Positions 1-5,519 of a DNA stretch of 7,175 nt are shown one piece after another. Under the pieces are notes generated by a model. That model made no database searches. It was given only the letters and a program-made list of their open reading frames with translations, and was not told the DNA's origin. The number at the start of each line of letters is the position of its first letter. The stretch's first letter is position 1. The stretch lies in the NCBI GenBank assembly GCA_020696885.1, contig JAJFMS010000589.1, forward strand, positions 1 through 7,175. The letters are read 5' to 3'. The DNA is from Armatimonadota bacterium. GTDB taxonomy: Bacteria > Armatimonadota > SYMT01. Made by a program: the position numbers and the translations under genes.

Positions 1-630
1 TCCAGTTCTCCCAACAGCTTGAAGCAGGTCTGGTGCCAGCCTGACGCGGAGGGACGCTGGAGATCGGAGCTGTTCTCCAATGCCGTGAACGCCGGGCTCG
101 CGGCTTCGATGAACGCCCCCTCGCGGGGTCCCAGGTCTGCCAGACCTTTAATCACCTTGCCGAGCTGGAGCTGGTCGTTCGGACTGAGCGTCCGGTAATC
201 CTCAACGGTGCGCAGGTAGGCGTATTGCACCACTCTCGGGAGCCCCAGCACCACCGTGAACGCCCGGCTGTCCAGGCGGCGCAAGTCCGTAGGGAGCTGG
301 GCCGCGAGCTGGGTGTGACGGTAATTGAGCGAGTCGAGGTCCGTCATAAACCCCACCGGCACGTCTCGCTTGAAGTTGCTGGTCTTGCCCGGCTTCAGGC
401 GGGTCATCCGCTGGTTCGCCGGCGCGGTTCCGACCGAAATTCGGCCGCCGCATCGTTCCGGTGCGCCGGCCGGTGACTCCGGTCCCGTTCAGGTAGCCGG
501 ACCGCGTGAGGTACGGCGACACCACCAATGGCCGGGTGCGCCTGCCGTACGGTGCTGCCTGCGCCACGGCGCCCGCAAGTAGGACTGATGCGACGGCAAC
601 GGCAAGTCCGATCGATCTGGTGCCTGGCAT
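1..630 (-). CDS. Exported protein of unknown function, 3' end outside window, apparent frameshift
   Basis: I do not recognise this family. The start at 630 is well supported: a GAGGAG lies 7 bases upstream, and the first residues (MPGTRSIGLAVAVASVLLAG, then AVAQA-AP) form a signal peptide with a likely signal peptidase I cut after AQA. There is no lipobox cysteine, so a periplasmic or secreted soluble protein is likely. This frame continues as a basic, Gly/Arg-rich stretch to about residue 70 and then stops looking like protein. From about 440-405 a second frame (entered by a +1 shift, usable from the ATG at 407) runs open to the window edge. It has high G/C third positions and protein-like text such as VVQYAYLRTVEDYRTLSPND and LGKVIKGLADLGPREGAF. 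The 407 ATG has no visible ribosome binding site. I therefore read one gene with a frame break rather than two genes. A weak -10-like TATAAG lies on the minus strand at 676-671, without a good -35. Confidence 0.6.
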
Positions 631-637
631 TCTCGTA

Positions 638-643
638 CTCCTC
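638..643 (-). promoter_or_regulatory. Ribosome binding site of the exported-protein gene
   Basis: On the minus strand GAGGAG lies 7 bases before the ATG at 630. It decides the start in favour of 630, which yields the signal peptide, over the internal ATG at 407, which has no such site. Confidence 0.65.
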
Positions 644-759
644 GTCCCAGCACATGCAGGTGGATGTACCCTTATAACGATCGGAACGGGGAGCAAGTTC
701 ACACTTTTGTCGCTGCTGGCTCCCCTCGCTTGCTCGGCCGGTCGACGCCGGGAGTGGCG

Positions 760-807
760 TTCCGAGCCCGATAGGAGATGTTTCGCCGACGACACGTACG
801 CCGGACC
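760..807. repeat. 48-bp direct repeat, copy A
   Basis: The sequence starts TTCCGAGCCCGATAGGAGAT and ends CACGTACGCCGGACC. By my hand count it matches 1015-1062 at 43 of 48 bases, in the same orientation and with a constant offset of 255 bp. The five differences are single substitutions and there is no gap. Similarity seems to extend weakly a further 10-15 bases on the left, to a GCC..GGGAG..CG motif present before both copies. It probably belongs to an interspersed family in this genome. Confidence 0.75.
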
Positions 808-819
808 GAAGGGTGCGGT

Positions 820-929
820 GTGGTTGCCCGCAAACGCGGACGGTGCGGGCGGGCGCAAAGCCGTACCGCCCCCGAGCGGTGGTTACGGCTCTGCCCACGC
901 CGGGAGGAAGGCCTGGCGAGGGCAACCAC
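820..929. repeat. 110-bp interrupted palindrome
   Basis: GTGGTTGCCC at 820-829 is the exact reverse complement of GGGCAACCAC at 920-929. AGCCGTA at 859-865 is the exact reverse complement of TACGGCT at 884-890. Both pairs share the same centre (874.5), and both arms have a 29-base spacer between the two matched blocks, so this is one long symmetric structure. The inner part adds further G-C pairing (ACCGCC against GCGGTGGT). The spacers pair only in part. It has no T-run, so a simple intrinsic terminator is unlikely. It is better read as a foldback or small non-autonomous repeat unit lying between the two 48-bp direct repeats. Confidence 0.65.
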
Positions 930-1014
930 GGCGAGTGCCCCTACGAAGAACCACACGTTTGGTTTGCACGTTCCCTCCCCTCCGACCGCCTTGTTGCCTG
1001 CCAAGGGAGCCGTG

Positions 1015-1062
1015 TTTCGAGCCCGATAGCAGATGTTTCGCAGTCGACACGTACGCCGTACC
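1015..1062. repeat. 48-bp direct repeat, copy B
   Basis: This is the partner of copy A at 760-807, with 43 of 48 identical bases by hand count. It starts TTTCGAGCCCGATAGCAGAT and ends CACGTACGCCGTACC. The two copies enclose the 820-929 palindrome. They could be the ends of one composite element, or two members of a family that landed near each other. Confidence 0.75.
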
Positions 1063-1156
1063 AGGGCTGGCACCGTCTCAACATGACCACCTGGCGATTC
1101 CGGGGTCTTCACCACAGGCGCCACCCCCTACAATCCTGTCCAACTTCTCCCTCTCC

Positions 1157-1180
1157 TCTCCATGTCTCCGTGTCTCCGTG
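1157..1180. repeat. Three tandem copies of TCTCC(A/G)TG
   Basis: The copies are TCTCCATG, TCTCCGTG and TCTCCGTG, followed by GTGAGC and preceded by a CT-rich run (CTTCTCCCTCTCC). Read on the other strand this gives CACGGAGACACGGAGACATG. I know this as a common intergenic text in many bacterial genomes that yields spurious short proteins with an ETRRHGE motif. It lies about 100 bp before cheR. Confidence 0.7.
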
Positions 1181-1277
1181 GTGAGCTGCCCAGGGCCAGG
1201 CAGGAATCTCTCGCTAGCAGGAGCAACCAAACTAGTGTCGCAACGCTCTCGAGGCGTGCTGGACTCCTGGTCTCCCA

Positions 1278-2732
1278 ATGGACGATCTCCTGGTTCATCG
1301 CCTCCGCCATCTTCTTCGCGCCCGCACCGGCTGGAGCGTGGGCGAGCAAGACACCGAGCGGCTGCGCGAAAAGGTAACCACGCGTCTCCGTGCGCGGCGC
1401 CTTGCCCCCGAAGCCTACTGTCGCCTCCTGGAGGGCGACGAGGCGGAAGGCAGCGAATGGCAGGAGCTGATCGGGCTGCTGGTGAATCCGGAGACCTTCT
1501 TCTTCCGGGATGCCGGGCAGATGGCGCTGCTCAAAGGTCGCATCCTGCCGGAGTTGATCGCGCGCCGAAGACCACAGCGCTCGCTCCGCATCTGGAGCGC
1601 CGGATGCTCCACCGGTGAAGAAGCGTATTCCCTGGCGATGCTGGTGTACGAGCTGCTGCCCGATCGGGAATCCTGGCACGTCATGGTGCTGGGCACCGAT
1701 GTCAGCCGTGCCGCGCTGGAGAAGGCGCGGCGTGCGCGTTACGGCCAGTGGTCCCTGCGCGCCTCCTCCGAGGCGCCGCCCGGCTTTTTGACCCGGGTGG
1801 GCGCCGAGTGGCAGGTAGACGAGCGGATCCGGCGGATGGTCACGTTCCAGGCCGGAAACCTGCTGCAGGAGCAATTCCCCAGCCACGCCGCGAACCTCTA
1901 CGAGATGGACCTCATCCTCTGCCGGAACGTCTTTATCTATTTCGATCGGGCTGCAGTGGCCGCGGTGGTCCCGAAGCTGGCGGCTACCCTGCGAGAGGGT
2001 GGCTACCTGGTGACCGGTCACGCGGAGCTGCACGACCTGGAGCCGCCGGGGCTCCGCGCGCATCACTTCGCGGAGTCGCTGGTGCATCAGCGGGTTAGCG
2101 GGCCCGAACTGCCGGTACCCGGTCGTGTTCCGCGGATATCGCCGCGCCCGCCCGCGCCGGCTCCTCGTCCGCGGCTCACGCCTCCTACCCGGCCGCAGGT
2201 TGGGACGCCAGCACCGGTAGCCGCGCCCGAGTCGCTGGAGACTGCGCTGGGCGACGCGGCGCGGCTCCTGGAACTGGGGGACTGCCGCGTTGCGCTGGAG
2301 CGGGCGGAGGGACTGCTCCGGCGAGCGCCGAGCTCCCTCCCCGCCCTCTGCCTGGCAGCTCGTGCGGCTGCGCACCTGGGGGACCATCCCCGGGCCGCGG
2401 AGCATTGCCGGCGGGCTATGGAGGCCGCGCCGTTCGCTCCGGAGCCGTACTACCTGCTGGCCCAGGTGGCCGAGGAGCGGGGCGCGGTTGGCGAGGCGAA
2501 GGAGCTGCTCCGGAAGAGCCTGTACCTGGCTCCGGGGTTCGTCCCGGCGTACCTGGAGCTGGGCGATATCTACGAGCGTGAGGGGGATACGGCCCGGGCG
2601 CGGAAGATGCGAGCATCGGCGCTGGAGCTGCTCCGCGCCGCCGCGCCGGATTCCCGGATCGAGGCGTACCCGGGGGTGCCGGCCGGAGAGCTGGCCGCAC
2701 AGTTGGAGAGCCGGTTGGCTCGAGGCGGTTAA
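1278..2732 (+). CDS. cheR: CheR-type chemoreceptor glutamate methyltransferase with C-terminal TPR repeats
   Basis: The enzyme transfers methyl groups from S-adenosylmethionine to glutamates of chemoreceptors, for adaptation. It has 484 residues, against roughly 270-290 for the core enzyme. Residues 1-65 look like the helical CheR N-domain (MDDLLVHRLRHLLRARTGW). The methyltransferase domain follows: NPETFFFRD at 70-78, the SAM-binding loop SAGCSTGEEAYSLAM at 107-121, the acidic GTD near 139-141, and CRNVFIYFD at 215-223. A Pro/Arg-rich linker spans about 279-318. Residues 320-455 form about three TPR units (for example a motif at 390-420 with YYLLAQVAEERGAVGEAKEL). A TPR tail on CheR is known from FrzF of Myxococcus. 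The ATG at 1278 has no clear Shine-Dalgarno, but the N-domain fits it and I saw no better start upstream. The cheW start is 24 bases after the stop, so the two are likely co-transcribed. Confidence 0.93.
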   Translation: MDDLLVHRLRHLLRARTGWSVGEQDTERLREKVTTRLRARRLAPEAYCRLLEGDEAEGSEWQELIGLLVNPETFFFRDAGQMALLKGRILPELIARRRPQRSLRIWSAGCSTGEEAYSLAMLVYELLPDRESWHVMVLGTDVSRAALEKARRARYGQWSLRASSEAPPGFLTRVGAEWQVDERIRRMVTFQAGNLLQEQFPSHAANLYEMDLILCRNVFIYFDRAAVAAVVPKLAATLREGGYLVTGHAELHDLEPPGLRAHHFAESLVHQRVSGPELPVPGRVPRISPRPPAPAPRPRLTPPTRPQVGTPAPVAAPESLETALGDAARLLELGDCRVALERAEGLLRRAPSSLPALCLAARAAAHLGDHPRAAEHCRRAMEAAPFAPEPYYLLAQVAEERGAVGEAKELLRKSLYLAPGFVPAYLELGDIYEREGDTARARKMRASALELLRAAAPDSRIEAYPGVPAGELAAQLESRLARGG

Positions 2733-2756
2733 CCGCGCCTGGAGTATCTTACGCGA

Positions 2757-3767
2757 ATGGCCACGCTCCCCTACCTTGTCTACCGCCTCCGCGGCGCGCT
2801 CTACGGCACCGAAGCTACCCTGGTGCGGGAGGTCTTCCCGCTGCCGGAGGTGACGCCATTGGCTGCGGCACCGCGCTCGGTGGTGGGCGTGCTTAACTTC
2901 CGGGGCAGCGTCATCACCGTGGTGGATCTCGCGGTGCGGCTGGGCTACGCGGCCCGCGGCCCGCGGTTGACGGATACCGTGATCGTGCTGGAGCGCGAGG
3001 GTCGACAGCTCGGGCTGGTGGTGGAAGAAGTGCTGGAGGTGCGGGAGATCGGCTTCGAGCAGACGGAGCCGGCGCCGGCCGTGGCCTCCCCGCTCTCCGG
3101 CGCTCCGCCGGCCGCCGGGCGGGTCGCCAAAGCGGGCAGCGAGATCATCACGCTGGTTGACGTGGACGAGATCCTGGCGTTTGATGGGGAGCAGGTGCTG
3201 CACGAGCCGCTCGACGCCTCCCCGGAGGAAGCATCGGAACCGGCCGCGGGAACCGAGTTGGCGGAGCTCCGGGAGCGGGCGCGCCGCATCGCGACGGCGC
3301 CGGAAGACCGGGAGCTGCGCAACCTGGTCTCCCTGGCGGTGATCTCCCTCAACGAGGAGTGGTTTGGCGTGGACCTGGCCACCGTGCGGGAGTTTTCCGA
3401 GGCGCGCCAGGTTACGCCGGTGCCCTGCTGCCCGGAGCACGTGGTGGGGGCCGTCAACCTGCGCGGGGAGATCCTGACGCTGGTGGACGTGCGCCAGGCA
3501 CTCCAGATGCCGGTACCGCCGGAGCGCCCGGCATCCAAGCTGATGGTGGTGCAGGTGGGCCAGCTCCGGGCCGGGGTGATGGTGGACGCGGTGCTGGACG
3601 TGGTGCACCTGGACGAAGCGGACGCGGCCCCGGTGCCATACAGCGTGCGCTCTCCAATCGAGGAGCACATCTCCGGAACGGCGCCGTACGCAGGAAAGAT
3701 GCTGGCGATCCTGGACCTCTCCGGGATCTTTTCGCGGGAAGATTGGATTGTCAACGTAGAGGCGTAA
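2757..3767 (+). CDS. cheW: Tandem CheW-domain coupling protein
   Basis: CheW scaffolds receptors to the kinase CheA in the cytoplasm. This one has 336 residues, about twice the usual 150-170, and carries two CheW domains. Domain 1 (about 1-150) has the core GVLNFRGSVITVVDL at 44-58. Domain 2 (about 188-330) has GAVNLRGEILTLVDVR at 231-246. Both match the CheW pattern G-x-(I/L)-N-x-R-G-x-(I/L). The linker at about 150-187 is acidic and then basic (ELRERARRIA), and is probably helical. The ATG at 2757 follows cheR by 24 bases. A GGAG at 2741-2744 sits 12 bases upstream, rather far for a Shine-Dalgarno. Two linked domains could bridge two receptor or kinase partners in an array; that is inference. 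Its last codons are echoed 205 bp downstream (see the direct repeat at 3958-3968). Confidence 0.92.
   Translation: MATLPYLVYRLRGALYGTEATLVREVFPLPEVTPLAAAPRSVVGVLNFRGSVITVVDLAVRLGYAARGPRLTDTVIVLEREGRQLGLVVEEVLEVREIGFEQTEPAPAVASPLSGAPPAAGRVAKAGSEIITLVDVDEILAFDGEQVLHEPLDASPEEASEPAAGTELAELRERARRIATAPEDRELRNLVSLAVISLNEEWFGVDLATVREFSEARQVTPVPCCPEHVVGAVNLRGEILTLVDVRQALQMPVPPERPASKLMVVQVGQLRAGVMVDAVLDVVHLDEADAAPVPYSVRSPIEEHISGTAPYAGKMLAILDLSGIFSREDWIVNVEA
3753..3763. repeat. 11-bp direct repeat AACGTAGAGGC, copy 1 (3' end of cheW)
   Basis: This copy encodes the last residues of CheW (N-V-E-A, then TAA). An exact second copy lies at 3958-3968, again followed in phase by a stop (AAC GTA GAG GCT TGA). 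TGGAT also precedes both copies at a similar distance. The pair brackets a 205-bp stretch that contains an inverted repeat. Confidence 0.6.
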
Positions 3768-3830
3768 TCGGGATGCGTTTCACGATCCGGGCACGCAAGC
3801 ATTGCTGACGGGCGTGGGCTGCCTGGGAGC

Positions 3831-3909
3831 GCGTAATGCGTGCTGCGTAATGCGTAAAGGTCCTCGCGCCGCGGTGGTTTCGTTACGCATCACGGATTAC
3901 GAGTTACGA
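3831..3909. repeat. Inverted repeat built from GTAATGCGT units
   Basis: The left arm at 3831-3857 contains GCGTAATGCGTGC and then GCGTAATGCGTAA, so it is itself a near-tandem repeat. The right arm at 3883-3909 (starting TTACGCATCACGG) matches its reverse complement at 20 of 27 bases by hand count. The innermost 8 bases (ATGCGTAA at 3850-3857 and TTACGCAT at 3883-3890) pair perfectly around a 25-base GC-rich loop. The arms are clearly more AT-rich than the flanking genes. It could fold in RNA and slow transcription between cheW and the receptor gene, but it lacks the T-run of an intrinsic terminator. An intergenic repeat element is more likely. Confidence 0.65.
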
Positions 3910-3957
3910 GACGTCTGCTCGTTCGACGTCGTCTTCGCTACGTTGCCTGGATCATGG

Positions 3958-3968
3958 AACGTAGAGGC
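3958..3968. repeat. 11-bp direct repeat AACGTAGAGGC, copy 2
   Basis: This is an exact copy of 3753-3763, the end of cheW. Its presence just after the 3831-3909 inverted repeat suggests either a target-site duplication made when a small element entered at the cheW stop codon, or a partial duplication of the gene end. Confidence 0.55.
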
Positions 3969-4013
3969 TTGATTGAGCGCAGGACAGATGCCCTGGCGCT
4001 TGGGGTCTTTACT

Positions 4014-4018
4014 GGAGG
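4014..4018 (+). promoter_or_regulatory. Ribosome binding site of the receptor gene
   Basis: GGAGG lies 6 bases before the ATG at 4025. It is the strongest Shine-Dalgarno on the plus strand of the window and fixes the receptor start, which places the first membrane helix at about residues 12-32. Confidence 0.75.
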
Positions 4019-4024
4019 GACTCG

Positions 4025-5396
4025 ATGCTCGGTTTCAATCACTGGCGGGTGCAGCACAAGCTGGGCCTGTTGATCGGCGTGTTCCTGGTCGGTTTCCTCG
4101 CGCTGGGGTGGACGGCGCGGAACACGCTCGACACCGTGAAGATCAACAGCCCGGAGTACCACCGGATCATCCAGGGCAAGGATCTCATCGCGGACATCCT
4201 GCCGCCGCCGGAGTACATCATCGAGTCGTACCTCAAGGTATTCCAGATGAAGGACGAGACCGATCCGGTCCGTCAGGCTGCCCTGCGGGACGAGTTCCGG
4301 AAGCTGCGCTCCGACTACGAGGCGCGGCATGAAGTCTGGGTGAAGGAGCTGCCGGAAGGCGAGCTTCCTCCCGGCCGTGGGCCGCGGAGACCGCGTTGCG
4401 GCGGCCAAGCTCGTGCGTGGGACGCTCTCCCAGCACTACGAGGCCCACCGCGCCGCGATCGATAAGGTGGTGGTGCTGGCCACCCGGCAGAACGAGCTTC
4501 GAGAGCAGGAAGTCCAGGCCCTGGTGGCGGGACGCGCGGCCTGGATGTTGGGCCTTGGCCTGGCGCTCGTGGCGGCGGTGTTGTTGATCAGCGCGCTGAT
4601 CGGCACCAGCGTCTCGCGCCCCCTGCGCCGCACCATCAGCGAGCAGGAGCGGGCTGCGGCGCAGCAGGCCGCGGCGGTCCACCAGACCACCACCACGATG
4701 GAGGAGCTGGGGGCGTCGTCCCGGCTCTCCGCGGAGCAGGCGGAGGCGGCGTCCGGCGGCACCCGCGAGGCGCTGAGCCTGGCCGACGAAGGGAACCGCA
4801 CCGTCTCCGAGACCCTGGAGGGCATGAGCAGCCTGAAGGACCGGTCCTCGGCTATCGCGACGCAGATCATGCGGCTGAGCGAGCAGACCAGCCAGATCGG
4901 CAACATCACGAACGTGGTGAGCGACCTGGCGAACCAGACGAACCTGCTGGCGCTGAACGCGGCCGTGGAAGCCGCCCGGGCGGGCGAGCACGGCAAGGGA
5001 TTTGCCGTGGTGGCTTCGGAGATCCGGAAGCTGGCGGACGCGAGCAAGAAGTCCGCCGAGCGGATCAATACACTGGTTATGGAGATCCAGCAGGCCACGA
5101 ACTCCACCGTGATGGTAACGGAGGAAGGCAACAAGACGGTGCAAACCGGCACGCGGCTGGTGCAGCGGACCGGGGAGGCGTTCAACGGGCTCTCGGCGGC
5201 GATCGACGGCACCTACGAAAGCGTGCAGCAGATCGCGCTCAATGCCCGGCAGCAGTCCGCGGCGGTCAACCAGGTGGTAGATGCCATGACCAGCCTGAAC
5301 GGCGGCGCCCGGGAGACAGCCGCGGCGATCTCGCAAACGCGGGCCGGGATCCTCAAGCTGAACGAAGCCGCGAAGGAGCTCACCGCCCTGGTGTAG
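4025..5396 (+). pseudogene. Methyl-accepting chemotaxis protein, split by a frameshift near 4361-4377
   Basis: This is a chemoreceptor that controls CheA through CheW, encoded here in two frames. Part 1 (4025 onward) has a transmembrane helix (LGLLIGVFLVGFLALGW) and the start of a short sensory region (IIQGKDLIADILPPPEYIIE, then SYLKVF). It leaves the family text after WVKELPEGE and stops at 4465 in an unrelated tail. Part 2 is in the +1 frame and reads [17 protein letters not shown] from about 4365. It has a second helix at about 4536-4604 and then the cytoplasmic signalling hairpin, with tip [20 protein letters not shown] and [12 protein letters not shown] at about 4929-5036. A consensus methylation site [10 protein letters not shown] is at about 4689-4718, with the Glu pair at its centre. 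There is no HAMP domain: SRPLRR leads straight into the signalling helix. The C-terminus ([11 protein letters not shown]) lacks an NWxxF-type CheR tether. Coding bias stays strong in both parts, so the break is recent or a sequencing error. Confidence 0.88.
4361..4377 (+). other. Frame break in the receptor gene
   Basis: Frame 1 reads E-L-P-P-G-R-G from 4361, and frame 2 reads S-F-L-P-A-V-G from 4362. Good receptor sequence ends at about 4363 in the first and begins at about 4365 in the second. The change needs one extra base, or a loss of 3n+2 bases. From memory, relatives of this receptor family have roughly 25-30 more residues between the LPEG and F-L/V-P-A motifs, which favours a deletion. 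GAGCT occurs at 4346-4350 and again at 4361-4365, the kind of short repeat between which deletions occur. Confidence 0.6.
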
Positions 5397-5519
5397 GTGT
5401 CCCCGCGATTCCATAACGGAAGTGAAGGGCACTCATCCGCCCTCGCAACCGTTGAGGATAGCAATTCGATATCTGACGGCCTGACCCTCGCTCGTAGTGG
5501 AAAGCGATCACTGATCCCC

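Larger units (their letters stand above)
631..1277. other. Intergenic region of about 650 bp with repeats and no convincing gene
   Basis: Frames are open here on both strands, but they have no family motifs, no good ribosome binding sites, and overlap obvious repeats. The stretch separates the divergent exported-protein gene from cheR, so both promoters should lie in it. No strong sigma-70-like pair is visible for cheR between 1181 and 1277. The region holds a direct repeat pair (760-807 and 1015-1062), an interrupted palindrome (820-929) and an 8-bp tandem repeat (1157-1180). On the minus strand, 944-911 reads GTAGGGGCACTCGCC and then GTGGTTGCCC. I know this kind of text as intergenic repeat sequence in several high-G+C phyla, but I could not check it here. 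Confidence 0.6.

Noticed and set aside
1078..1278. A 66-codon minus-strand frame containing LTTETRRHGEERE
   Set aside because: The motif is the translation of the CACGGAGA-type tandem repeat, a familiar source of false protein predictions.
506..1618. A 370-codon plus-strand frame across the intergenic repeats and the start of cheR
   Set aside because: The composition is Pro/Ser/Arg-rich with no motif. It runs through repeats and into cheR in a different frame, and has no ribosome binding site.
1128..3668. A very long open frame (846 codons) on the minus strand opposite cheR and cheW
   Set aside because: It is an antisense shadow of two clear genes in high-G+C DNA. The translation is Arg/His/Leu/Gln-rich with no domains, and the plus strand has unmistakable CheR and CheW motifs.
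4355..4380. Programmed +1 frameshifting at CCT-CCC-G in the receptor
   Set aside because: There is no stop or rare codon at the slip site, no upstream stimulator I can see, and the join appears to lack residues present in relatives. A deletion or sequence error explains it more simply.
4377..5396. The second half of the receptor as an independent gene from GTG 4377
   Set aside because: No ribosome binding site precedes the GTG. The frame has good family sequence (FLPAV) before it, and the product would have a single membrane helix starting in mid-domain.
5424..5443. AGGGC..GCCCT hairpin between the receptor gene and cheA as a terminator
   Set aside because: It has only 5 pairs with an 8-base loop and no T-run. 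It is too weak to call.
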